Part shown: piece after piece, positions 1-7,700 of the stretch
Layout: each line of letters starts with the position of its first letter
How positions within the stretch are numbered: the stretch's first letter is position 1
Assembly: GCA_020860885.1 (NCBI GenBank)
Contig: JAJBTS010000242.1
Span: 1 to 9,323 of the forward strand
DNA: 9,323 nt
Direction: 5' to 3'
Source of the DNA: Bacteroidales bacterium
Lineage (GTDB): Bacteria; Bacteroidota; Bacteroidia; Bacteroidales; Azobacteroidaceae
The notes under the pieces: generated by a model
Database searches by the model: none
The model's input: only the letters and a program-made list of their open reading frames with translations
Told to the model about the DNA's origin: nothing
Made by a program: the position numbers and the translations under genes

Positions 1-115
1 ATAAATATAAATTTTTATTTGTTTATATTAATTATCTATTCATTAAACATAATTAAAAATGAAAAGTTCATTTTTCTATTTGGATTGTTATATTTTTGCA
101 TAAAATTGATCTTAT
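1..115. other. AT-rich 5' spacer before the Nudix gene
   Basis: This stretch is very AT-rich, with many A and T runs and stop codons in all frames I read. I see no gene or RNA gene in it. It holds the presumed promoter region of the Nudix gene. Any upstream gene lies outside the window. Confidence 0.7.
91..98 (+). promoter_or_regulatory. Candidate Bacteroidetes -7 box (TATTTTTG) for the Nudix gene
   Basis: TATTTTTG fits the Bacteroidetes primary sigma -7 consensus TAnnTTTG exactly. A TTTG at 79-82 is too close to serve as the -33 element, and nothing good lies about 19 bp upstream. If used, transcription would begin near 102-106, leaving a leader of only 10-14 nt before the ATG at 116. In DNA this AT-rich, chance matches are likely. 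Confidence 0.35.
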
Positions 116-604
116 ATGGATGAAATATTTCCCCTGGTCGATAAAGAAGGGAATGTTATCGGAAAGGCTTCACGAAAAGAATGTCACAATGGAAGTAAAT
201 TATTACATCCGGTGATTCATCTGCATATTTTTAATAGTGAAGGAAAAATACTTTTACAAAAGAGAGCTTCAAATAAAGATATCCAACCCAGCAAATGGGA
301 TACTTCTGTCGGTGGGCATATCGATTACGGAGAAGATATTGAAAAAGCTCTATTCCGGGAAGCTACAGAAGAATTGGGTATAAAAGATTTTATTCCTCAT
401 TTTATAAGATCTTATTTATTTGAATCAGACATTGAAAAAGAATTGGTATATTCTTTCAAAACGATTTATGCCGGACCTTTTGTCTTCGATCCGAAAGAAA
501 TCGACGAAATACGGTTCTGGAACTTAAAAGACATTCAGCACAATATGGGTAAATCCATATTTACCCCTAATTTTGAAGAAGAATTCAACTACTTATTCAG
601 ATAA
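116..604 (+). CDS. Nudix hydrolase (IPP-isomerase-like / YfcD-like subgroup)
   Basis: This is a 162-residue cytosolic Nudix protein, which would hydrolyse a nucleoside-diphosphate-linked (X) substrate using divalent metal. The Nudix box is intact at residues 67-89: G67, five residues, E73, seven residues, R81-E82, then E85-E86 and G88-I89. This matches GX5EX7REUXEEXGU, so the metal-binding glutamates are present. The opening segment (FPLVDKEGNVIGKASRKECH) and the later KWDTSVGGH stretch resemble the Nudix subgroup related to isopentenyl-diphosphate isomerase, which includes E. coli YfcD. That subgroup is often annotated as an isomerase, but the substrate cannot be read from sequence, so I keep the general name. 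The length is normal and the ATG at 116 is the first in frame, without a clear Shine-Dalgarno sequence. The gene converges on the response regulator gene and is probably monocistronic. Confidence 0.9.
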   Translation: MDEIFPLVDKEGNVIGKASRKECHNGSKLLHPVIHLHIFNSEGKILLQKRASNKDIQPSKWDTSVGGHIDYGEDIEKALFREATEELGIKDFIPHFIRSYLFESDIEKELVYSFKTIYAGPFVFDPKEIDEIRFWNLKDIQHNMGKSIFTPNFEEEFNYLFR

Positions 605-629
605 ATAATTTTAGGAAGAAAGTAATTAC

Positions 630-1424
630 TTAAATCTTACTGATACCTCCTACAAACCACTCCTTAAAATCAGTCACCTTCTGACGACTAATAATAACCT
701 TTTCCTCCGTGGGTATTATTAGGTTCACAGCTAATCTCCCGGTAAACCAAACAGTAAGTTCCTTGATAGACTTGCGGGCAATAACATACTGACGATTCAC
801 GCGGAAAAACTGTACAGGATTGAGGCTGGCACATACCTCGTCCAACGTATGCGGGATAATTATTTTTTCTTGTTCGGCATTAACGGCATATACAGTGCCG
901 TCAATGATGTAGAAGTACAAAACAGTCGATACATCCAACGGAATTAACTTATCTCCTTTAGCGGGGACTAAAAAATGTGTCCGGTAATTGCCATGACTTC
1001 GCAATGTTTGCATCAGGCTCTGAATATCCCATTCTTTTACATTTCCGGTTCCAGCTTTCTTATCTGAATCACTCAGCAATTTCAGTTTATCCAACGCTTT
1101 GATAATATCATCGGCGCGGATAGGCTTCAGCAGGTAATCAACGCTGTTTACTTTAAATGCTTTAAGTGCATATTCATCATAAGCAGTAGTAAATATAATA
1201 GGACAGGTTATTTTTATGTGATCGAATATCTCGAACGATGAACCGTCCGAAAGATGAATATCGAGAAAAATCAGTTTGGGCATATCATTATTCCTAAACC
1301 ATTCTATGGTATCTCCTATACCTTCCAGCACACCGATGATTTCCAAATCGGGTGCATTCTGCGCCAACAGGTTTTTTAGGTTCCGGGCTGCCGCTTTTTC
1401 GTCTTCTATAATAAGTGTCTTCAT
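630..1424 (-). CDS. LytTR-family response regulator
   Basis: This 264-residue cytosolic DNA-binding regulator is the partner of the adjacent LytS-type kinase. The receiver domain spans residues 1-118, with acidic residues E7, D8 and E9, phosphoacceptor D55 in FLDIHL, T79/T80 in the FTTAYDEYALKAF segment, and K100 before P101. A linker of about 30 residues leads to a LytTR domain at about 149-260, which contains the typical FFRVNRQYVIARKSI stretch. LytTR domains are ten-stranded beta folds that bind direct repeats of roughly 9 bp. The ATG (1422-1424 on the minus strand) overlaps the stop codon of the kinase gene in the form ATGA, which implies translational coupling. All receiver catalytic residues are present, so the protein should be phosphorylatable. 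The target genes are not shown by sequence. The divergent RND operon and its own operon are the nearest candidates. Confidence 0.95.
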   Translation of the reverse strand: MKTLIIEDEKAAARNLKNLLAQNAPDLEIIGVLEGIGDTIEWFRNNDMPKLIFLDIHLSDGSSFEIFDHIKITCPIIFTTAYDEYALKAFKVNSVDYLLKPIRADDIIKALDKLKLLSDSDKKAGTGNVKEWDIQSLMQTLRSHGNYRTHFLVPAKGDKLIPLDVSTVLYFYIIDGTVYAVNAEQEKIIIPHTLDEVCASLNPVQFFRVNRQYVIARKSIKELTVWFTGRLAVNLIIPTEEKVIISRQKVTDFKEWFVGGISKI

Positions 1425-2497
1425 TCTTTATCCGGTTCGATAAGTGGTATTTTTACAGTGAAGGTATCGCTGCCCTTATCTACTTCAATTTCTTTATCAA
1501 ATAGTAACATATATCTTTTATTCAGATTTTCCAAACCAATTCCTGTTGTACGGGCATTGGTTATATTAAATTTAGGTTGTATGGTATTCGATACGATGAG
1601 CCATTCATCATCAACTGTACAAATGTTAATCGCCAGTGGTTTTTTGCTACTGATTTGATTGTGCTTGATTGCATTCTCAATCAGCAGTTGCAGGGACATA
1701 GGCGAAACTTGTTTCCTTTTTGCGGTTCCGCTTACCTGGACGTTAAAACTTAAACTATCCTCATACCGCATCTGCTGTAAAAAGATATAAGCATTGGAAT
1801 AATCAATTTCCTGCTGCAAATCTACTTTATAATTTTCACTTTCTTGCAGCGTGTATCTTAATACATAAGAAAGTTCATGGATATATTCTTTGGACTTCTC
1901 GACAGATTCATCAACCAAAGTAGATAGCGTATTAAGGGAATTGAACAGCATGTGCGGATTCAGTTGGTTTTTCAGTGATTCATACTGATTTTTCGCACTT
2001 TCGGTTTGTAGTTTTTGGTTTTGTACGACCATCAGATTTTGTCTGCGGGAAAGATAGATAGCATAAGAAGCAAAAAAGACAACGACTGTCGTTATCAAAT
2101 CCCGCAGCCAATGTGTCATGCTATAAATGGCAATCCGCGAGCCCTGCTCTGCTTTGACAAGGCCCGAAAAGATGATTTCTTCTGATAATTCCCGTAATAA
2201 TACTGCTACAATATAAAGGGTAATAAACGAGAGCACTATTTTAAGCTTTCCAATCTTTTGGGTCGGATCGTTGAATCTGAAAACGAAAATATTCGCAATA
2301 AATAGCAAAGTCATTATCAGAAATGAAAATATCCCTTCTCTAATCAGATCATATAAAGAACCATGGTACAACTGTTCAAAAAATGTAGGATGATTAAAGT
2401 AAAGTGCTATTTGAGGTGCGATAGTAACCATTGAAACAACGAACGATATAATAGTTATTATCAATATATCTCTGATTATTGTTCTTTTTTCTTTCAT
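1421..2497 (-). CDS. LytS/YehU-type sensor histidine kinase (His_kinase family)
   Basis: This 358-residue membrane kinase should phosphorylate the downstream LytTR regulator. Four hydrophobic helices are seen at about 9-31, 56-74, 86-101 and 132-149, giving two short extracytoplasmic loops and no recognised sensor domain. A coiled-coil-like linker (about 152-175) follows. The H-box is NQLNPHMLFNSLN with H182; family members usually have F where this has M183. The ATP-binding part shows the N-box QLLIENAIKHN with N275 and a G-box GIGLENLNKRY. I chose the ATG at 2495-2497 (MKEKRTIIRD). An upstream in-frame ATG at 2590 would add 31 residues that overlap the preceding gene in another frame and do not look like kinase sequence. 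There are 40 nt between this start and the upstream stop. The stop overlaps the regulator's ATG by 4 nt. The signal sensed is unknown; the linked redox protein suggests a respiratory or redox cue, by context only. Confidence 0.93.
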   Translation of the reverse strand: MKEKRTIIRDILIITIISFVVSMVTIAPQIALYFNHPTFFEQLYHGSLYDLIREGIFSFLIMTLLFIANIFVFRFNDPTQKIGKLKIVLSFITLYIVAVLLRELSEEIIFSGLVKAEQGSRIAIYSMTHWLRDLITTVVVFFASYAIYLSRRQNLMVVQNQKLQTESAKNQYESLKNQLNPHMLFNSLNTLSTLVDESVEKSKEYIHELSYVLRYTLQESENYKVDLQQEIDYSNAYIFLQQMRYEDSLSFNVQVSGTAKRKQVSPMSLQLLIENAIKHNQISSKKPLAINICTVDDEWLIVSNTIQPKFNITNARTTGIGLENLNKRYMLLFDKEIEVDKGSDTFTVKIPLIEPDKE

Positions 2498-2537
2498 ACA
2501 ACAAAAATAGTGATTCCACACCGAATCGCACCATACT

Positions 2538-3263
2538 TTAAATCCTAAATTTAATAACATTTTCACTACACTTTTCCATACATAGTCCACAATGAATACA
2601 TAAATTCGTATTTGTAGGAAATGATCTGTATCTGCCTTTATATTTCACGTTTTGTTTGCCAAAGAAATTAAGACTATCGATTTCTTTATCCGTAAGTTCT
2701 TTCATTTCAAATACTCCTTCCGGGCAATCTGTTGCGCAAGTTCCACATCCGTTACAACGTGATAGATTGATATGAGGTGTGCCTTCCACTTCCTTTCTTT
2801 TCTTATGGAATGATTCTTTTATATAAGGCAACCGCTTGTAAATATGTATTAATGTAAATATAATCATAAGCTGTCCTATTTTAGCATGTATCAATCCTAA
2901 TAGAGAGTTTGGAACATTATTTATCCAATCTGTTAACCCTGTAACAACAACCAACGCAAATATCATAGTAAGTGCGATAGTTCCTCTTTTTCGTTTCTTA
3001 TTTGCTGAAAACCCTTTAAATAAGTTAATGTACCAATTCTTATGTTGATAAATATGTATGGAAACAATTGCCAATGTAAGAATGCCAAATAGAATATGTA
3101 TCATATACCAGGCTCCATGCTCCAATCCCCAAACATGTGTTTCCATATTTTTAGCTGCAAGATGTAAATTAATACCCGATATGGAAACGGCAGATACTAC
3201 CGCTATAAGAAGAACATTTATCCAAGTTCTTCTTTCTGTACATTTTGCTTTAATATTTTTCAT
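2538..3263 (-). CDS. DUF4405/cytochrome b-like membrane protein fused to 2x[4Fe-4S] ferredoxin
   Basis: This 241-residue protein has two parts. The N-terminal part has four hydrophobic helices at about 14-33, 51-72, 94-113 and 123-143. The positive-inside rule (KNWYINLFKGFSANKKRKRG between helices 2 and 3) places both ends in the cytoplasm. Helix 2 carries H56 and H70 and helix 4 carries H126 and H140. Both pairs are 14 residues apart, the spacing of axial haem ligands in bis-haem cytochromes b. The cytoplasmic C-terminal part has two ferredoxin motifs: C170-C173-C176-C180-P and C222-C225-C228-C232, each suited to a [4Fe-4S] cluster. An insert of about 40 residues separates them. The protein probably moves electrons between a cytoplasmic donor and the membrane or quinone pool; partner and direction are unknown. 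It is the first gene of the operon with the kinase and regulator. Haem binding is inferred from spacing, whereas the cluster motifs are directly visible. Confidence 0.85.
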   Translation of the reverse strand: MKNIKAKCTERRTWINVLLIAVVSAVSISGINLHLAAKNMETHVWGLEHGAWYMIHILFGILTLAIVSIHIYQHKNWYINLFKGFSANKKRKRGTIALTMIFALVVVTGLTDWINNVPNSLLGLIHAKIGQLMIIFTLIHIYKRLPYIKESFHKKRKEVEGTPHINLSRCNGCGTCATDCPEGVFEMKELTDKEIDSLNFFGKQNVKYKGRYRSFPTNTNLCIHCGLCMEKCSENVIKFRI

Positions 3264-3285
3264 TTGTTCTAATTATTTAATAAAG

Positions 3286-3316
3286 CAAAGTTATCTGCCA
3301 GACATTTCAATTCAAT
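3286..3316 (-). promoter_or_regulatory. Candidate promoter of the ferredoxin-kinase-regulator operon
   Basis: Read on the minus strand, TAACTTTG (3293 down to 3286) matches the Bacteroidetes -7 consensus TAnnTTTG exactly. It is preceded, after 19 bp, by ATTG (3316-3313), one mismatch from the -33 TTTG. The predicted start is near 3281, leaving about 18 nt before the ATG at 3263. Spacing and position are good. This is a pattern match only. Confidence 0.5.
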
Positions 3317-3384
3317 TCATCTCGATTTGAATTGCTGATAATCGGGGGTGAATGGTCGATTTGATAGAGTGGATGGTTTCCCTG

Positions 3385-3408
3385 TAGAGACGCAATATCT
3401 TGCGTCTC
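3385..3408. repeat. REP-like palindrome, left copy
   Basis: GAGACGCAA (3387-3395), a four-base loop TATC, then TTGCGTCTC (3400-3408) form a perfect 9-bp stem. It is matched in reverse orientation by the right copy at 3504-3527 with two differences. GAGACGC...GCGTCTC palindromes are, from memory, common dispersed repeats in several Bacteroidetes genomes; this needs a genome search to confirm here. Confidence 0.8.
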
Positions 3409-3442
3409 AAATACCAATGACATCTGGAATATAGAAATGCCT

Positions 3443-3458
3443 GGGTATTGGGATACCC
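3443..3458. repeat. Small hairpin in the centre of the inverted repeat
   Basis: GGGTAT (3443-3448) and ATACCC (3453-3458) form a perfect 6-bp stem around a TGGG loop. It sits within the unpaired centre of the larger inverted repeat, so a folded transcript would have a hairpin at its tip. There is no following T-run, so it is not a standard terminator. Confidence 0.5.
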
Positions 3459-3503
3459 GTTGATATTTGAGCACCATTAATATTCGAGATAAGATCAATA
3501 TTT

Positions 3504-3527
3504 AAGACGTAAGATATTGCGTCTCTA
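3504..3527. repeat. REP-like palindrome, right copy
   Basis: This is the inverted counterpart of the left copy, with 22 of 24 positions conserved. Its own stem (AGACGTAA, loop GATA, TTGCGTCT) keeps one position as a T-G pair instead of C-G, compatible with pairing in RNA. The two copies have drifted apart, which suggests an old insertion or duplication. Confidence 0.75.
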
Positions 3528-3611
3528 TCCCGTTCAAACATCAAATCTACCGCTCACTCCCGATTATCGACAATTCAAAATACTTCATAATTCCATGCCG
3601 GATTCTAACCA

Positions 3612-3619
3612 TACTTTTG
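3612..3619 (+). promoter_or_regulatory. Candidate -7 box (TACTTTTG) for the RND efflux operon
   Basis: TACTTTTG matches TAnnTTTG exactly. No convincing TTTG lies 19-21 bp upstream, which may mean the promoter needs an activator or that the match is chance. The predicted start near 3624 leaves a leader of about 36 nt before the ATG at 3660. The box lies outside the right edge of the inverted repeat. Confidence 0.42.
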
Positions 3620-3659
3620 CTTTCAGTAAATCGAAAGTCAAACAATAATTTATTATAAA

Positions 3660-4790
3660 ATGAAAACGAAAGTAAGCGTATTTATCCTGTATGCAATCGG
3701 ATTAATAGTTTTTAATTCGTGCAACAAGGGCTCAGGTGAAAGACCTGCATCGGCAAAAGAATACTATACAATGGAAGTGGTAAAGCAGAATACCATTCTG
3801 CATAAGACCTATCCCGCCACGGTAAAGGGACAGGAAGATATCGAGATTCGTCCTCGTGTGGACGGTTTTATCAAAGAAATCTATATCGATGAAGGTTCGG
3901 TCGTTCGCAAAGGACAACCTTTATTCCGTATAGATTCTCCGCAAAGCGAGAAAGAATATATCTCGGCAAAGGCTCAGGTAGAAAGTGCAAAAGCAACTGT
4001 AAATACTGCCTTGTTGGATGTAGAAAGGCTACGGCCTCTTTCTGTAAAAGAAATTATAAGCGATGTACAGCTAAAGAGCGCTCAAAATACCTATGAATCT
4101 GCATTAGCTTCGCTGGCACAAGCAGAAGCGACATTACGGAATGCGGCTGCTACCCTTAGCTGGGCGAATATCACGAGTCCGGTAGATGGGATCGTAGGAA
4201 CCATTCCTTACCGTCGGGGAAGTTTGGTAAACAGCCAGAATGTACTGACCACGGTGGCTAATACCGGAAATGTATATGCTTACTTTTCCATTAATGAAAA
4301 AGACCTGATGGAAATGTGTAGTAAAGTGGAAGGAGCTTCACAGGAAAGTATCATCGAAAATATGCCGGAGGTTACGCTTTTACTGCCTAATGGAGATGAA
4401 TATATAGAGAAAGGAACTATCGAAACCATTGCCGGAGTGGTAAGTACCACTACCGGTTCCGTCAATCTGCGGGCGAGCTTCCCCAATACGAACAACTTTA
4501 TGAGAAGCGGAATCAGTGGTAAAATCATCCTACCCTTTGAAATTAAAGATGTGTATGTTATTCCACAGGAAGCCACATATGCCTTACAGGATAAGGTAAT
4601 GGTTTATACGGTTCAATCTGATACAGTCAGGTCAAAAGCTATTTCCGTTCTGGCATTGTCCGATGGGCGGCATTATGCGGTAACCGGCGGTTTATCCGAA
4701 AGGCAGACAATCGTAGCGGGTGGCGTAGCAACATTGAGTGATGGTGCGGTTATAAATATAACTCCTAAAACGTTAAGCCATGCTCAGTAA
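3660..4790 (+). CDS. RND efflux periplasmic adaptor (HlyD/AcrA-type membrane fusion lipoprotein)
   Basis: This 376-residue adaptor links the inner-membrane RND pump to the outer-membrane channel. A lipoprotein signal peptide ends at C21 (IVFNSC), so the mature protein should be anchored by lipid. The first barrel/lipoyl half occurs at about 46-92 (PRVDGFIKEIYIDEGSVVRKGQPLFRID). An alanine- and glutamine-rich alpha-hairpin follows at about 95-167, then the second lipoyl half (ITSPVDGIVGTIPYRRGSLV, 171-190). The beta-barrel and membrane-proximal domains fill the rest. The order and length match AcrA/MexA/BmeA proteins. It is the first gene of the operon. Its last 11 nt overlap the pump gene in another frame, so the two are likely translated together. 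The exported compounds cannot be predicted. No symbol is given because several paralogous systems of this type occur per Bacteroidales genome. Confidence 0.95.
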   Translation: MKTKVSVFILYAIGLIVFNSCNKGSGERPASAKEYYTMEVVKQNTILHKTYPATVKGQEDIEIRPRVDGFIKEIYIDEGSVVRKGQPLFRIDSPQSEKEYISAKAQVESAKATVNTALLDVERLRPLSVKEIISDVQLKSAQNTYESALASLAQAEATLRNAAATLSWANITSPVDGIVGTIPYRRGSLVNSQNVLTTVANTGNVYAYFSINEKDLMEMCSKVEGASQESIIENMPEVTLLLPNGDEYIEKGTIETIAGVVSTTTGSVNLRASFPNTNNFMRSGISGKIILPFEIKDVYVIPQEATYALQDKVMVYTVQSDTVRSKAISVLALSDGRHYAVTGGLSERQTIVAGGVATLSDGAVINITPKTLSHAQ

Positions 4791-7700
4791 ACTGATAAAA
4801 AGACCGGTATTATCTATCGTAATATCGCTTGTGATTGTGGTGCTGGGAGTTGTGGGAATATGTATGCTTCCCATAGAACAATATCCCGATATTGCCCCAC
4901 CCACGGTAGAAGTAAGCGCAACATATAGCGGTGCCAATGCACAGGCGGTGATGAACAGCGTTGTCATCCCGTTGGAGGAAGAAATTAACGGTGTCGAAGG
5001 CATGACCTATATGACAGCCGAAGCCAATAATAACGGAGAGGCGACTATAACTGTTTATTTTGAACAGGGAACCGACCCGGATGTGGCAGCGATAAATGTT
5101 CAGAACAGAGTTTCCCACGCCAATGCTGTTTTACCTGACGAGGTGATACGCACAGGGGTGATGGTAAAGAAGAAGCAGAAAAACACCATCCTGATGATTG
5201 CGTTGGCTTCCGATAATCCGGATTTCGATTCGAGATTCCTCGACAATTATGCAGATATCAATATTATACCCCTGATACAGAGGGTGAAAGGGGTTGGCGA
5301 AGCCGATGTATTCGGAGCCAAACATTACACCATGCGTGTCTGGCTTAAACCCAGCGTCATGGCGGTATATAAATTGATGCCCTCGGATGTGATCGGCGCT
5401 TTGTCCGACCAAAACATTGAAGCGGCTCCGGGAGAACTGGGACAAAACTCCGCACAATCATTCCAATATACCCTGAAATACACGGGCAGGCTTAAAACAG
5501 CGGAAGAATTTGGGGATATAATTATCCGTTCCGATAACGGGCACGTACTGAAACTAAAAGATGTAGCTGATGTAGAATTGGGTGCTATGTCGTATGCGGT
5601 GATGACAGCATTTGAGGGAAAACACTCCATTGCAATCAACATTGTGCAAACAGCGGGTTCCAATGCCAGCGAAGTAATCAAGCAAGTAAAATCAGTGATG
5701 GACGAAGTAGAAGAAGCACTTCCGCCGGGGGTTTCTACGGTTTATCTGATGGATGCCAACGAGTTTCTCGATGCCTCGGTTACCAATGTAATCAACACGC
5801 TGATAGAAGCCTGTATCCTGGTTTTCTTGATTGTTTTTGTTTTTCTTCAAAATTTCCGGACAACCCTTATACCGGCTATTGCAATTCCTGTATCCCTTAT
5901 CGGTACTTTCTTCTTTCTTCAATTGCTGGGATTTTCAATAAACCTCATCACCCTCTTTGCCCTTGTGTTGGCAGTAGGAAGTGTAGTGGATGATGCCATC
6001 GTGATTGTGGAAGCTGTCTATGCCAGGTTGGAAAAAGGAGAAAAAAGTGTATTGAAAGCTACAACCGATGCACTGCGTGAAATTGCACCTGCAATTATCT
6101 CTATAACACTGGTTACGGCTGCGGTTTTTATTCCGGTTAGTTTTATGGGGGGAACCAGCGGTGTATTTTTCCGGCAGTTCGGGCTTACGCTGGCTATTGC
6201 TATCATCCTCTCGGGTGTGAATGCGCTTACATTAAGTCCGGCTCTTTCCGCACTACTCATCAAAAGAAACAAAGCCACTTCCCAAAAGGACAGGAAGAGA
6301 AATCCGCTCAAATGGTTTTTCGACCGGTTTAATGTATTTTTTAATAAACTGCTTCAAAAGTACGAAACGGCACTGCGCTTCCTTACACGCAAAAAGAACC
6401 GTTGGATACCTGTCGGTATCGTAGCTTGTGCATGTGCGCTGATGTTTATGCTTAGCCGCAGCATTCCCACCGGATTTGTGCCACAGGAAGATAGCGGAAC
6501 AATAATGGGGTCTATTTCACTCGCTCCCGGCACAGCATTGGAAAAAACAGATTCTATCGTGAACCATGTAGCAAGGATTGCAGGCGAAATCGAAGGAGTG
6601 GAATCCGTATTCACACTTTCAGGCACAAGTCTGGTAACCGGGCAAAGCAGTTCGTATGGTTCTCTGTTCATATCAATGGCTCCATGGAACGACCGTAAAA
6701 ATACTTCCGAAGATGTTACCAATCAGCTCTTTCACAAAACGGAAAGTATTACCGATGCTACATTCATCTTTTTCCCTGTCCCCACTTTACAGGGATTCGG
6801 AACCAGCAGCGGAATCGAAATTAAAATACAGAACAAACTTGGATATGATATAGACGATTTCTATGCGGTAACTTCCGCTTTTGTCGGTGCAATGCGCCAA
6901 CGTGAAGAAGTTTTGATGGCAACTACACTGTTTAATCCTGATTTTCCGCAGAAAGAAGTTGTAGCCAATGTTGCTAAAATCAAAGAGGCAGGATTGACGC
7001 TTAACGAAGTGATGCAAACCCTGCAAGCCTATGTTGGTAGTATGTACATTTCCTCTTTCAACGCCTTCGAGCGACAGTTCAAAGTCGTTGTTCAGGCTTC
7101 GCCGGAAGACCGGACGAAACTGGAAGACATGGATAATATGTATGTACGCACATCTAATGGTGAAATGGCGGCTATTACGGAATTCCTGACATTCAATAGC
7201 ACCACCGGGCCACAAGCGTTGGAAAGGTTCAATATGTTCGGCTCGATGGAAGTAATGATGATGCCCAAACCCGGATATACGCAAGGTGACCTTATTAAGG
7301 TGATAGAGGAAGTGAGCAAAGAGGTTCTTCCGTTGGGATACGGGTATGATTATGCCGGAATAAGCCGTGAGGAAGCTAATAGCGGCAACCAAATCATTCT
7401 TATTTTCCTTATAAGCCTGATATTGGTATATCTTATTCTCTCCGGGCTTTATGAAAGTTTCATTACCCCGTTGGCAGTTCTTATCTCGCTTCCCGTAGGG
7501 CTTTGCGGTGTGTTCATCTTTGTTTATTGTGCCATGATAAGCGGTATGGGTATCGTAATGAATATCTACGTTCAAATCGCATTAATCATGCTGATAGGAT
7601 TGCTCGCCAAAAATGCCATCCTGATTGTGGAATATGCCCTAAAGCGCCGTAAAGAGGGTTTCAGCATCGTCGATGCCGCCATTGTCGCTGCCAAAGAACG

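Larger units (their letters stand above)
3326..3579. repeat. Long imperfect inverted repeat, MITE- or BIME-like
   Basis: Two arms face each other around a 49-bp centre (3432-3480). The outer parts, 3326-3364 and 3541-3579, match as reverse complements at 33 of 39 positions by hand alignment. The inner parts, 3385-3431 and 3481-3527, match at 38 of 47. Between outer and inner parts each arm has an unmatched stretch of different length, 20 nt on the left and 13 nt on the right. The element could be an old miniature inverted-repeat transposon. It could also be two copies of one REP-like unit in opposite orientation. No transposase is encoded and I could not recognise a clean target-site duplication. 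Confidence 0.8.
3264..3659. other. Divergent intergenic region between redox/two-component operon and efflux operon
   Basis: This 396-bp spacer separates two divergently transcribed operons. It contains a candidate promoter at each end and, between them, a long imperfect inverted repeat. A 63-codon minus-strand open frame (3307-3498) runs through one arm of the repeat. I do not accept it as a gene, because it is explained by the repeat and resembles no protein I know. No tRNA or riboswitch pattern was recognised. Confidence 0.8.

Noticed and set aside
620..631. AAGTAATTACTT palindrome between the convergent Nudix and regulator genes
   Set aside because: It is a perfect 12-base palindrome, but it has no loop, is AT-rich, overlaps the regulator stop codon and has no T-run, so it does not support a terminator call.
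2502..2509. TATTTTTG on the minus strand just before the kinase start
   Set aside because: It fits TAnnTTTG, but the start of transcription would fall on the ATG itself and no -33 element is present; operon transcription from upstream is simpler.
2498..2590. N-terminal extension of the histidine kinase from an ATG at 2590
   Set aside because: The extra 31 residues overlap the end of the ferredoxin gene in another frame, contain no helix expected of the family, and an ATG at 2497 gives a normal kinase N-terminus just before the first membrane helix.
3443..3458. Central GGGTAT/ATACCC hairpin as an intrinsic terminator
   Set aside because: The stem is only 6 bp and no T-run follows on either strand; it also lies between divergent promoters, where no gene ends.
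3307..3498. 63-codon open frame on the minus strand in the divergent spacer
   Set aside because: It runs through one arm and the centre of the inverted repeat, has no recognisable domain, and would overlap the candidate promoter of the ferredoxin operon.
6787..7575. 262-codon open frame opposite the RND pump gene
   Set aside because: It lies wholly inside an intact, clearly recognised pump gene; its histidine-, phenylalanine- and tyrosine-rich translation is typical of antisense shadow frames.
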